DNA of 64,000 bases from Numida meleagris (taxonomy: Eukaryota; Chordata; Aves; Galliformes; Numididae): positions 19,929,480-19,993,479 of the forward strand of contig NC_034438.1 in the NCBI RefSeq assembly GCF_002078875.1, given 5' to 3'. A program made the position numbers and the translations under genes. Below, in pieces: positions 1 to 10,868 of this stretch (position 1 is its first letter; each line of letters starts with the position of its first letter). The notes beneath the pieces are model-generated. The model saw only the letters and a program-made list of their open reading frames with translations, was not told where the DNA came from and did no database searches.

Positions 1-3000
1 TGTTTCAGTAACATCCCTCGTGCATCTCCATGTGGTGCTCCCAGACACCTCAGGGGGAGGAAGGTGCTACCTACCTTCTCTGTCCTTGGGCAGAAGGATG
101 GTCTGGTGTTAGGACCCTCTGCAGTGCCTGCATCAGGAGGGACCCATCAGCACTGCTGCATGCAGCTGAACCACACCTGTTCTGTTCTCTGCAGCGTTCC
201 AGCCTCACATCACCCCATGTGGTGAAGTGCTAACAGCAGGTTTTTTTGGTGCATGTAACTAACATCAGCACAGGCGCTGTCAGGAGTGAGGGACGTACTT
301 TTGGCTAATAACTGCATAATAACGTTGTGATTAACTTTCTGAGTAGTATTTCTGAATCAGCATTTTAATTTATTTTTGTATGTATTTGGGCAGAAGTTAA
401 ATTTGTCACTGGATGTTTTTCTTATTGGAAGATTTTACTCCAGGACTTGGACTACAAATTAAAATAACTGTCATTGTTGTACTGCTTATCTGAAAATAGT
501 TATCAGCATAATGCAAACAAGTGTCTGCCTGCACTCAGTACCATTCCAACACTGAAACAATGGATAAACTGAGAACTACAACAAACTGAGTGAAACAAAA
601 GCCATGAAGTAGCTTCTGAAGTTCTCCTGAGGAAGGATCTTTGCTCCTGCTGCCTTTTCAGCTTTGTTTTTTAAAGAAAAGGTTAAAATGAGGTGTTTGT
701 TTTTCTTTCTATAGCATAATTGAACTCCTGAGGTTTACAGATTTTATCACTTTACCTTTCAGAAGAGGCAGTAGCTGTGATGCTGAAGACATGCCTCTTC
801 TGTCTGATAAGAGCTCAGTGTCTGTGTGTGATGGGATGCAGGGGGAGGGGTGCAAGGTATGTGGAGATGCTGCAAAGCTCCACGTGGTCCCAGGCATTTG
901 AGAAAACTCTCTTTGGTGTGAGGTGGGTGAAGTAATGCTCTCCGACTGGCAGGATGCGACTGGAAGAATTTGCAGAAGGAAGCCTGGCTCCAGCAGCACT
1001 CTCTGGAGACAGCAGAGGAGGAAAGTAGGGCTATGTCTTGCTGGGTTGTTGAAGTTTCTCTGCAGATGCATTATTCAGGCTACAAAGGAAAGGATGTCAG
1101 AGTGCTGAGATGTTTTCCTTCCTGCTTCAAAGTCATCTTGTCTGCCTTCCAAGGGTTGGAGCACAATTTTTGTTTTAAAATGGATAGCCTCATAGTGTCA
1201 TCTCCTTAACAAAACTGTTGATTAAAACTCTTTTTTCTTCTTTTCGGTCCCCACAGGTATCTTCTCTCAGGACCAGGAATGGTGATCGAGGTCCTAACTG
1301 GAGGCACAGCTCCTAACAGCGATCCATACTAGATGGGTTCATTTCTTTGGTGGCTCAGTAATGAAAAAATTACTTCTATAGACCATATCACAGACAAGCT
1401 ACCAGATCTACAGTAAACAACATTCAGTAACTTTTACTATACGTTATGGTTTTTCATTTTAGCATAGTTCCAAACTCTTCTGATTCTCTTAAATTACAGA
1501 CCATGGTATTCTTTGAACAACTACACATGCTGTATCTTCACTTATCAAATGCAGCACCTTTGCAATTAAGGCATGCATTTTGAAGGCTTTACAAATGCAT
1601 TTGCTTGTCTTGCTTAAGTGCTGCTGCTTCAAAAAATAAATGATTAATTACTAATTTTAAAATGCTCATGATTGCCATCTTTCTGCTAGCTGTGATTAAT
1701 AATGATGACTAATAATGAGATAATCGAATCTGAATGGTTCTGTAGAAACTTTTCGTAAGGAATGATAGTTTTTCATTTTATATTTTGCCCAGATGAAAAC
1801 AAAATTGAGCTTACCCCCTTTAAAAAATTATTGGGGGATCACATGTTTGAAGTCACTGTGTTCTCTACATTCTACACTTGTTAGGCTAAACACATACTTC
1901 TGCCTTCACTATTGCTTACATTATTACATACTACTTAGATATTGATCATGAAGGAATTTCAGATTTACACAAAGTGATTTACATCGGTTTTCAAAGAGGG
2001 CACTAAAATAATTGTAAAGGAGCAAAAATGAATTTGCTGCTAATGAGGCAATTCTGCCACCAACATGCAGGTGTAACTAAAGTATGGCTTTTAAAATAAC
2101 ACTTCACGGCAAGGGATGTTTCATGCCAGAAGTCAGCAGTGGCTGTCAGCTGGTGGCAAAATTGTCCCCTGGGCTGGAGCAGTGCAAGTAATTGGCTTTT
2201 TCACTTTCTTTGTGAAGAAATGAAAAAACTATGGCTTTGGGAAAAAAAAAAAAAAAAAAGAATATATGCATATATATATTAGGTGACCCAAGATTTAATG
2301 CTGTATTTCTTTTTCAGATTTCTTAACTAGCTTTTAATAAAATGGCAGCATCTTTTGAAATAAATCTGTCACTTTTGAGCATGTCAAAAATCCAGAAGAT
2401 TTAAAATAAATATTCTTAGGTGAAGAAATTTGCTGAACCCGCATGTTTTCTCACTAACTAAAACTCGTTTTCAGTTTCTGCATTTCATTAACCTCCAGAA
2501 GCTTACTCAATTCTATTATGGAATTTCGTATCAGTATAACTCTTCAGAGGTGGCAACACATCAGTATTTGAAACAACAGCAAAAATAAGTATGATTGTGT
2601 CTTGTCATCACTTTCTTTGGTGATTTTTAACTGCTTCCTAGCAAGAAAGATCATTGAAGCAGCGTTCTGAAATAGAGAGAAGATGGTTAAATGATGTGAT
2701 TGAACTGAAAGTTGATTTTTTCCAGTATTTGTGCTATCAATGTCTTTGATGTTACTTTGGGAGAATAATGGAATGTGTGTTGTTTGGTGTTTGTGCTTTA
2801 AGCTAAGAATGTGTTTCCCCATTTATTCAGGAAAAACAGCCGAAACAACCATACTCTGTAGACAAGTGTGATACCAGCTTAAGAAATACGCAATTTCTGA
2901 TAAGCAAATTCTCAGAGTGTCCAAATCTGTAGAATGATAATAACAGCTATTTTGCTGCATGGCCATGCTTCAGAAGCACGAGTCATTTCTGAAGTAGTCC

Positions 3001-4131
3001 CTGAAGTATATGAAACCGAATATTCTTCTAGTTGGGGTACCCTCTTTATTCCAACTGTTACCTGATTTTTTGGTTAAATGAAATCTGACAGTGTATCTTC
3101 CAGGTGTTTTTTGCAGGTTGCCAAAGAAAACTGGAAATCCACATATAACAGGAATGTGACATTTTGTACATGTATGTAGAACTTGCGACCTTACAGAGGA
3201 AACAGGGACCCCCAAAATATCACCTTCACTGTGATGACGTTCCCACTTATCTTTAAACATCAAACAGATTGTGGAAGGAGGCATTCACGAATAAGCGGTA
3301 CATTCACTAGAGTTTATTATTATTAAAATATCTTGGTCTCATCTGACTCATGAAATGCTCTGCTATTCATTTTCTCACTTCTTGCACAGAGGGAACGATA
3401 TCTTTTTTATATGTATAACAAATACATGGCAGTTCACTAGCACTCATATTTTTCAGTTTTTTAATATATAAATGAATACCTTGAGTATAAGGCCCTGAGC
3501 ACTGCAGTCAAGGACAAGAAGATGAATTGATCCAATAGGCCTAGGTGTAGGAAGCAGTAAGAACCCTGTGTTGTCTTACTTATTTTTGATGCTTCCTACC
3601 CATTTTATTCAATGTTACTGTAATGCACAGTGTATCAATAGTTCCTGGATCCCAGGAGACCTCTTCTGGCTTTTTGTTCCTAGCCTTGCTCAGTTATTGA
3701 AGCATTTTGTTGTACTGTCTTCCTTTTGAAATCAACTTGCAACCCTACAAACAGAATTGTTCTGCTCTGCAGCAGTTCTCTTAAATTTTGTTGATGGTGA
3801 GGAAGTGTTGATGAAGAGTTAATTGGCAAAAAATGCCACTGAAATAGGAACTGCAAGCTATGTAATTGAGCAGGGTGTTCTAGCAGTACAAAGGCAGATG
3901 AAGCTGGGAAAGTGTAATGAGCCTTGCAAGAGTTGTCCAGAGTCAGCCCTCATGTATGGCTGGTTAAAAGGAGGCCCAGCTACCAAGTGCAGGAAAAAGA
4001 GTTTGAACAAGGTCACTGAATTATGGATAAAAAGAGCTTTTACACAATTGGTTTTTGTCGCAAGGGATGTGTAGAGACCACCAAACACACTCCTCCTTCT
4101 CAAGTGAGGTCAGCTACATCAGATTGTGCAG
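1..4131. other. AT-rich unique DNA, no recognised gene
   Basis: I see no repeat family or convincing gene here apart from simple sequence. There is an A-run at 2242-2259 followed directly by an AT-alternating tract to about 2280. Open frames on both strands are short and lack any recognisable domain. A pyrimidine-rich tract ending in CAG at 1256 precedes a 24-codon open segment that stops at 1330-1332. It is discussed as a weak terminal-exon candidate and is not called as a gene. Confidence 0.6.
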
Positions 4132-4352
4132 GACCATGACCAGCTGAATTAGTCTGTTTTCACTGATGGAGACTCCACAATCCCTCTGGGCAACATGTTT
4201 GACTGCCCTCACAGTGAAAAAGTATTTCCTAAGGTTCAGGTGGAATTTCATGGGTTTAGGTTTGTGCGCATTGCCTTCTGCCCTGTCAGTGGACACCACT
4301 GAGAAGAGTCTGGTCCTTCTTATTTATTCCCTCTCACTGGACACTTACACAC
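4132..4352 (-). mobile_element. CR1 LINE fragment (ORF2 3' part)
   Basis: Read on the minus strand this is the far 3' part of CR1 ORF2 plus adjoining 3' sequence. On the plus strand it shows the usual reverse-complement landmarks: 'ggagactccacaa', 'ctgggcaac' and 'ccactgagaagagtctgg'. The same landmarks recur in the better-preserved copies at 45.8 and 47.5 kb. It is diverged, truncated at both ends, lacks the ATTCTATG-type tail, and is non-coding. Ends are approximate to about 20 bp. Confidence 0.8.
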
Positions 4353-6512
4353 TTGCAAAAGACTCCCAGTTCTATTCAAATCAAAAGGTTCTTATTGTTG
4401 AGAGGTTTAGGGGGAAAAATACAGTGTAAATAAAGGACTAGAAAGTCCTCCCTCTAAGGAAGGCAATATGAGTGAAACTCTGTGGAGGAAGGACTTGATC
4501 TTCTTACTGCTTGTTCTGGAAAAGAAACAAGAGCATTCCCGGGGTTGAACAGAGAACTTCTGAGATTTAGGGTCCAAGGGCTGGACCCAAACTAAAAAGA
4601 GTGTAAGGATTCCCACAAGCTATAGGAGCGTTGCAAAAAATCTCTAATGAGGAAGTACAGATATCCGAACCTTATTAAATACAGTATTTCAGGAGCATGA
4701 GCAAGAAGAGGAAAGGTTCTCTTCATAAGATGCACAGATCTATTTGTTTTATTGTAAACGGAAAAGTTCTGATTTGGTGAAAGGAAGAATGGACATAGAA
4801 GAGTTTTTGCCTGGAGGCTTTTGCCTGGTGGATTGCATCATTGCAGCAAGTTAATTTTGTGATTTGATCAAAAAAGACTAGATTTGTTCACAAGGTCTGA
4901 GTTGAGGTTGAACGATGAAAGATAGGATCATTTTGACTTGTTTTCAAAAGTTACCTTGCTTGGAGACAGGTGAACCTTGGAACTTTTCCTGTTTGAAGGC
5001 TCAGTCCATCGATTGAAGCACTTCATTGACCATCTCATATGCACACAGCCATGTGCACGCTTGTGTTGCAACTGACACAAAGCCAGCGGTGCTGGCTCTG
5101 ATTGTTTGTAAAACTCTATAGAATGTATTAACCACAATTTGAGATGGAGTTATTGATAATTTTTTTCATTACAGTATGAGAAATCCAGTGGATCTCAGTC
5201 TCTGGAGTTCAAGGTCTTTGTTTTAATATGTAGGGATGTGTGGGTTTAACTCCGAAGACACACTGAAATATGTAGTACCTTATTATCCACAGGTGCTTGA
5301 GTAAAATAACCTTAAAATAATTTGCAATTTATGTGAAATGTGTTTGTAAACAGTAAAATAATGCCACAAGACAGATTTAGAAGCTGTTGTTATTCTGTTC
5401 TGTCCCTTTCTCATTACTTCAATGCAACATTAAAGTTTTACAGAACAATTAAACCTAGCAGAGCATATCAGAGGCTGTTCTATTTTTGTATTTTTTGAAC
5501 CTCTTTTATCAATTATTGTTATAAAGAATTCCATAATGTTGCTCCTGGTTGAAAACTGTGTTAGAATGGCATTTCCCTATTTAGGAAATTGAAAAAGAGA
5601 AATACGTGCCTGGTTGCTTTGGTGTTGTTTTTTTTTGTTGTTGTTGCTGTTGTTTGTTTGTTTCTTGTTTGTTTGGCTACTTATAACACCTATTTGTCAG
5701 GCCATTACTAAAAAGCTTTATTGCAATTACAGATATATAGAATAAGCAAATTAGCCAAAAACTACAACTAGATAAACATCAATGGCATTAGAGAGCCTTG
5801 TTCCTTCAAGATCTTGTGAGTTTGATAGGCAGGTAGTTGGAAATTGAGGTGGAAATTTTCTCAGGCTTTCAGAAATGTCCCATATTTCCTTTTATTTGCA
5901 GTATGGAGTGATTGCAGATGCACCTTTTCATTTGCTGTATTTTTAAATCAGTTCTCTGGTCTGGAGATTGAAATGGTAGCATGGACCTCCCTCCTGCATC
6001 ACTCCTGCAGGTTAATTTTATCCAAATTGCACATTACAGCCTGTGACTCTCAGCAGTCTGGACGTGACCTGTTTATGTTCTGTGCTGTGTGGTTTCACTG
6101 CATGGCTCAGAATGGGACAGTCTGAACTGCTTGCTTCCAAAAGGCAAATGCAGTAGTCAGAGGATGCCCTCAGAAAGAGTTCAAGAGAAATAGACTGCCC
6201 TAGGGAGGGAGAGGGTAGAACAAGTGAGCTATGGGGTAGAGACTGGGAAAGACAAAGAAAGAAGAAAACGATGATAGCTGACATGAAGACAAAGCTAAGA
6301 AATGAATGGTGGTGAGCTATGAAAATGATAAATACAAAAGGATGTAAAACAGGAAAAACAGGAGTGCTTGAAGCCCTGTTCACACCATAGCAATCAAAAC
6401 CATGACATATCTCATGCTGCTAGGAGTGCATTGAGAGGTCTTAAGAGAGGAACGGAGAAGTAAAATTTAAAGGTAGAACATGTCCTGCTCTGACAAATAC
6501 TATCTATATTTT
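4353..6512. other. AT-rich unique DNA
   Basis: No gene or transposon is recognised. The only simple sequence of note is the TTG/TTTG tract at 5622-5675. Open frames on both strands (for example about 6018-6383 on the minus strand) show biased composition without a domain and are most likely chance. Confidence 0.6.
5622..5675. repeat. (TTG)n/(TTTG)n microsatellite
   Basis: A short impure run changes from T-rich sequence through TTG units to TTTG units. It is a simple-sequence repeat with no sign of coding function. Confidence 0.85.
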
Positions 6513-6602
6513 TTTGATTGGGTGATTCTGTGTGGAGCACAGAACTCAATGATCCTTAAGGTCCTTTCTAACTTGGGATTTTCTATGATTCTGTGATTCT
6601 AT
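6513..6602 (+). mobile_element. CR1 LINE 3' tail
   Basis: This is the terminal 3' UTR of CR1 in plus orientation. It has the 'gatcctta-aggtcc-ttctaac' stretch followed by three imperfect copies of the terminal octamer ('ttctatga', 'ttctgtga', 'ttctatat'), the hallmark of CR1 3' ends. It is 5' truncated, so it carries no coding sequence. The octamer run places the insertion's 3' end near 6602. Confidence 0.9.
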
Positions 6603-7444
6603 ATGAAGTTACCACTTGGCACACTATTTGCATATGATGACCACCTATTTTAAATAGGAATTATGCTGTATTTGCTTAGACCACTATTAACTCACAATGA
6701 AGATTCACAGGACTCCGGGGCTTCAGAGCTTGACATATCAGTGGTAAGTGAGTTACAGTAACACAAACGCTTCTGGTCATTTCCACATGCCTCAGATAGG
6801 GGTGTCAAGTATTACCACTGAAAAACCTGGCTTTGAATCATGGATATGATCCTGTGGCATCAGCTGCCAGTCTACCAAACTCTAAATCCACTCAGAGTTA
6901 CTTTAACACCTCTTTGTGTAGAAGTGATATAATCTGCAGTCTATATCATTTCCGCTTGCCCACGGTTATAGCTACATTTCAAAAAGTCAGCAAAAACTCA
7001 CAGTAATAAAAGAAAGTTCTTTCTGTGTGCAAGTTCCTCGCTAAATACAAGTTCTCACTCATCTTCATTCTGCAGAAAATTGAGATAAAATAACACAAGC
7101 TGTGAGCCCATGAATAGTACAGATTATAATCAGAGTTCTTCCCCCTCTATCTGGAGGTACAATTTAGAGTGAAATGGCTATGCCACAATAATAAACTAAC
7201 ACTGTCACTGTAATAAATTGCTAGCAACTGTGACTAAGGTAACTGATGCATCATCCAGGGCACCCCCTCCTCCCATCTGTTCCTTGTCATGGGAAATGAC
7301 AAAACATAGCTTGGGAATAGCTCAATTATTTGTGCTTAGAGTAAGGGATGGAAAGATTTTTTTCTTTCTCTTCGGTTGTTTAGGGACAGATAAAACAGAA
7401 TAATTTTACAGTTTACTGCATTGATATTACCAGTTCTAGAGAGT

Positions 7445-7736
7445 CTAGTGAGTATCAGGCTTTGGGGCACTGAGTGGGTGCTGCCCCGCGTCAATCCTGC
7501 AGAGCTGGTTCATGTCCTGTGCTGGAGGACTTGGGCTCTGGGGCTCGTCTGCCTTCACGTCCATACTGGACATTGTCTGCTGCTTTGTGGGTAATGGGCT
7601 TTGTGGGAGCCAGCTCAGCCTGGCAAAACCAGCACTGAGTCCTGTGTAGTAAAAGTTCTGCAGCACAGCTGGGTTTGCTACAGATGTTCTTGCACTGTGC
7701 TTGTATCTGGTAATTTCAAGCCAAGGAAAGTGGCCA
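7445..7736 (-). other. Unrecognised GC-richer open segment
   Basis: The minus strand is open for 141 codons from 7870 to 7445. The first third overlaps a CR1 piece and is explained by it. The remaining roughly 80 codons (7690-7445) lie in sequence that is GC-richer than its surroundings. They encode a Pro/Ser/Gln-rich peptide ending near a 'PQSPSPPAQD' stretch. I do not recognise the protein. It could be a chance frame, a retrocopy fragment or a terminal exon; a pyrimidine tract at a suitable acceptor is not convincing. No function is assigned. Confidence 0.2.
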
Positions 7737-7875
7737 AAATCCCAAAATGACTGAGGTTGGCAGGGACCACTGGGTCCATCTGACCCAACCCTGCTCAGGC
7801 AGAGACACCCTGAGCAGAGTGCCCAGGCCCAGGTCCAGAAACATTGCGTCTGGGTGGGTCTGCACAGCATCAGAG
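7737..7875 (-). mobile_element. CR1 LINE fragment
   Basis: The plus strand shows the reverse complement of a CR1 3' region: 'tgactgaggttggcaggg', 'ccactgggtccatctg' and 'gagtgcccaggcccaggtcc'. It belongs to an older CR1 subfamily than the copies near 20 and 47 kb. The octamer tail is degraded and the fragment is non-coding. Confidence 0.85.
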
Positions 7876-9686
7876 TGGGTCAAATAAGGCCTGCCCCTCA
7901 TTGTACTGAAGCAGCATTAATGCTTATCATCTGCCAAAGTTAGCCTGAATTTATTAGCTATGCTTGAATTGCTTCATGTCTAAGTAAGCACTAAGAAACA
8001 AACACTCTTGAACTGACCAACAGCACAGCAATTTGAGTGTTTCTATACCTGCTACTTTCTTAATCCACAGCATGGTTATTATAATTTGCAAGTGCAAACT
8101 GTGTCTCACCAAAGCTAAAGCCCAGTTAAAAATATAGTGCTGGGTTTGGTATGTACTTATAGAGCTGCCAAGGAAATGGATCTAGACAACATAAATGCTT
8201 GAAGAATACACAAAAAATACTTTTATATGTGGCCCCTTCACCCAATTTTCTGCAAATACGAGTAGTGGAAATAAACTCTGCTGAGACTTTGAAGTCTATC
8301 TCCCTGCCATGACTGTGTCAGTGACAAGGTGCATGAAGAGCAAGAATGGCTCTGCTCCTGAAACAAGAGGCTCTTACTGGAGCAGCAGAGGCAACAAAAT
8401 CAGTGGATTGGGTGAACAGAGGAAGAATGAGGAAACTGCTTCCTGTTCACTCCTGTGGGCCCGATGTGGAGCTCGGGCTATACTGTACGTATGAGACTGC
8501 TGTTCACATGGGCATGCTCTGGCCATTTTGCCATCACTTCTGCCTTCAAGATAGGCAGATGCTGGGCATTGCAGGCTCCTGCTAGGGCTCCTGGCATCTT
8601 GTGATACACTCTCAGTGCCGTGCAGAGGCAGTGGTTAAGGCATTGCAGACCAATACTGCTCTTGTTAATATCATTTTTTGCTCCATATTCTCCTTGTCCC
8701 TGATTACTGCTCCTTGGTGTAGGACACTGTGTTCCACTGTGTCATTCTTCACAAGTAGTGATTGTTACTGCTGAAATAGCCTAGCTAGCACTGTAAGACT
8801 CTTCTGCGTGAAAAGTAAAATCCAAAAAATTTATGCTTATTCTAGAGTTATTATATGATCCACTAAAAATACCAGGAGTATCAAGGCAAATTCCTCAGCT
8901 GGTTGTATTGCTATGACTTGTAGAAGACTGTGGCATCTGAGTTTTTTCTGGGTTGAAATGTGGCATGTATATTAGCCCCAGGTTTAGCTAGTTGCTGTAA
9001 AATTTGCCAAAAGAAAATGTCTGCATATTGTCACTGTGCAGCAGCAGAGCCTCAGCTGAGCAAAGCTTCCAATTTAGGGCTCTGAGAAAAGGAAGGACAA
9101 AAGCATTATAAATGGGATAATGACTATATCTAATAGCAATGCATGGAAGGAGGAAGAATAATCTTGTACAATTACTTTTAACAGATGATAGTGAGTCCTA
9201 ACAGCATGATGCTGTTTTCTGTCCCTGTAAGAGATGAATGGGAAGCCAGAACTAATAACTTTCTTCTGGGGTGAAATGTTCCCAAATACAGAATGACAAT
9301 TATACCTGAGAGTTTGTTGCTTTTGATGTGCAGGGGGGAGGAAAGGGGATAAATTGGATGGACTTGCTTACATTAGCAGCCTTTACCAGAGCTCTTTTTT
9401 CAAGTCTACAGCTGAATATAGGCAATGCCATTAACCCCAGGTACTGCCAATCCATCATATTACGTGTTCCATTACACCACTGCTGCGGTGCTTCTGTAAC
9501 AATACAGAACCTGCTAGCAGTTCTGCTAATTAAACAACCAGCACCAGGAACAGCAATGCAGAAACTTATACCTCCTTGCCTCCAAAACTGTTGGAGGACA
9601 GGTTGCTCGGCAGCACGTAGCTACTGATTTACTAATGATTTACGATGTAATCTTAGATGAAAGGGGCAAGTTATACTTGCATGGAA
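7876..9686. other. Unique DNA, no recognised feature
   Basis: I see no transposon, RNA gene or convincing coding exon. The short open frames at 8309-8585 and 9328-9627 have no recognisable domain. Confidence 0.55.
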
Positions 9687-9933
9687 TGTGGTGTTTCTAG
9701 TAGAGTTCTGTACTTAACAACATGTACTGTACACAAAATTAGCCTGGATAACAGTATTGTTCTCTTATATGCTTGGTCGCATAGACCCTGTATCCCTGGG
9801 AGCATGTATGCTATATAAGATGGTGTGTTGCTACAATAAAATCGGACGCATCTCATATTGAGTTGATCGTGCGTTCCCCACGCAAGTACCGGTAGGGCAA
9901 CCTTTTTGGGGAAACTTGGGGCGCTCCCCAACA
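9687..9933 (+). mobile_element. Orphan solo retroviral LTR (approximate ends)
   Basis: A compact promoter/terminator arrangement typical of a small avian LTR is visible. There is a TATA box 'ctatataag' at about 9811-9819, then an AATAAA polyadenylation signal at 9835-9840, then a U5-like GC-richer stretch ending near '...ctccccaaca'. Candidate starts are the TG at 9687 or at 9717. No internal retroviral sequence lies on either side, so it is a solo LTR or an LTR fragment. I could not find a target-site duplication, and it does not closely match the other LTRs here. Confidence 0.55.
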
Positions 9934-10123
9934 CAAAACACTGTTTCATAAAATAGTAACATTTTCATCTGTGGGAAAAGTCTCTGATGGCAAATTGTCT
10001 CTAGACAACAGTTGTATTATTTATGAGCAACAAAGCAACTGCTTTTCCTGAGAATAAATTTTTGAAAGAATAGTAGTATGCAGCCTACATATAAATAGGG
10101 TTCTTGACCTCTACACAGAAGGT

Positions 10124-10600
10124 CAGGTACACTATTGCAGAGCGTCCAAAGGAGGACTACGATGGTGGAGAAGGGTCTAGAGGGCAAGGTGTATGGGGAG
10201 CGGCTGCGGCCCCTGGGTCTACTCAGCCCAGAGCAGAGGAGCTGAGGGGAGGCCTCATGGCGGCTGCAGCTCCTCACAGGGAGCGGAGGGGCAGCGCTGA
10301 GCTCTGCTCTCTGTGACAGCGACAGGGCCCGAGGGAACGGCATGGAGCTGTGTCAGGGGAGGGCAGGTGGGGGTTAGGAACAGGGTCTGCACCAGAAGGT
10401 GGTGGGCACTAGAACAGGGTCCCCAGGGCACTGATCATGACCCTAGATGCTGGAGTTCCAGGAGCATTTGGACAATGTTCTATGGTTCTATGTTCTCAGA
10501 CACAAGGTTTGAATTTTGGGTGATGCTGTGTTGGGCCAGGAGTCCGACTTTGTGATCCTTGTGGGACCCTTCCAACTCAGGACATTCTGTGATATTAATT
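10124..10600 (+). mobile_element. CR1 LINE 3' portion
   Basis: A plus-oriented CR1 copy runs from the end of ORF2 into the 3' UTR. It starts at 'gcagagcgtccaaaggagg' and includes the GC-rich 'ctgaggggaggcctcatgg' region. It ends with 'ggacattctgtgat', a degenerate form of the terminal octamer region. It is 5' truncated with all frames broken. The GC-richness (about 10190-10420) is a family property, not a CpG-island promoter. Confidence 0.88.
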
Positions 10601-10820
10601 GCTCTAACTATACAGAATTTATAAGATGTTTTTTGAAGCTTCTGCAAGTAGCTTTTTATTCCTTATCTCTCTTTAGCAGTGTAATGACTTCAGGACCAAA
10701 AGAAGGATCTGTGTGCTCCACAGAAAAACCCAAAGTAAAGATCCCTCAATTCCAAACAATCACAAGGAATGGAATTTTGAAGTTGTCTCTCTTTCAGTGA
10801 GTTCTACAAAAAGCCTTTAA

Positions 10821-10868
10821 CCAGTTGTTCTGATTAATAAACATCCAGTTGTTCAGATTAATAAACAT
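10821..10868. repeat. 24-bp tandem duplication
   Basis: Two adjacent 24-base units (10821-10844 and 10845-10868) differ at one position (t versus a at unit position 11). This is consistent with a recent local replication-slippage duplication. Each unit contains AATAAA ('gattaataaacat'). Confidence 0.9.

Noticed and set aside
709..1071. 120-codon minus-strand frame as a gene
   Set aside because: Low-complexity, Ser/Leu-rich, with overlapping open frames on the other strand. No domain.
10190..10420. CpG-island promoter
   Set aside because: The GC-rich stretch is the known GC-rich part of a CR1 3' region.
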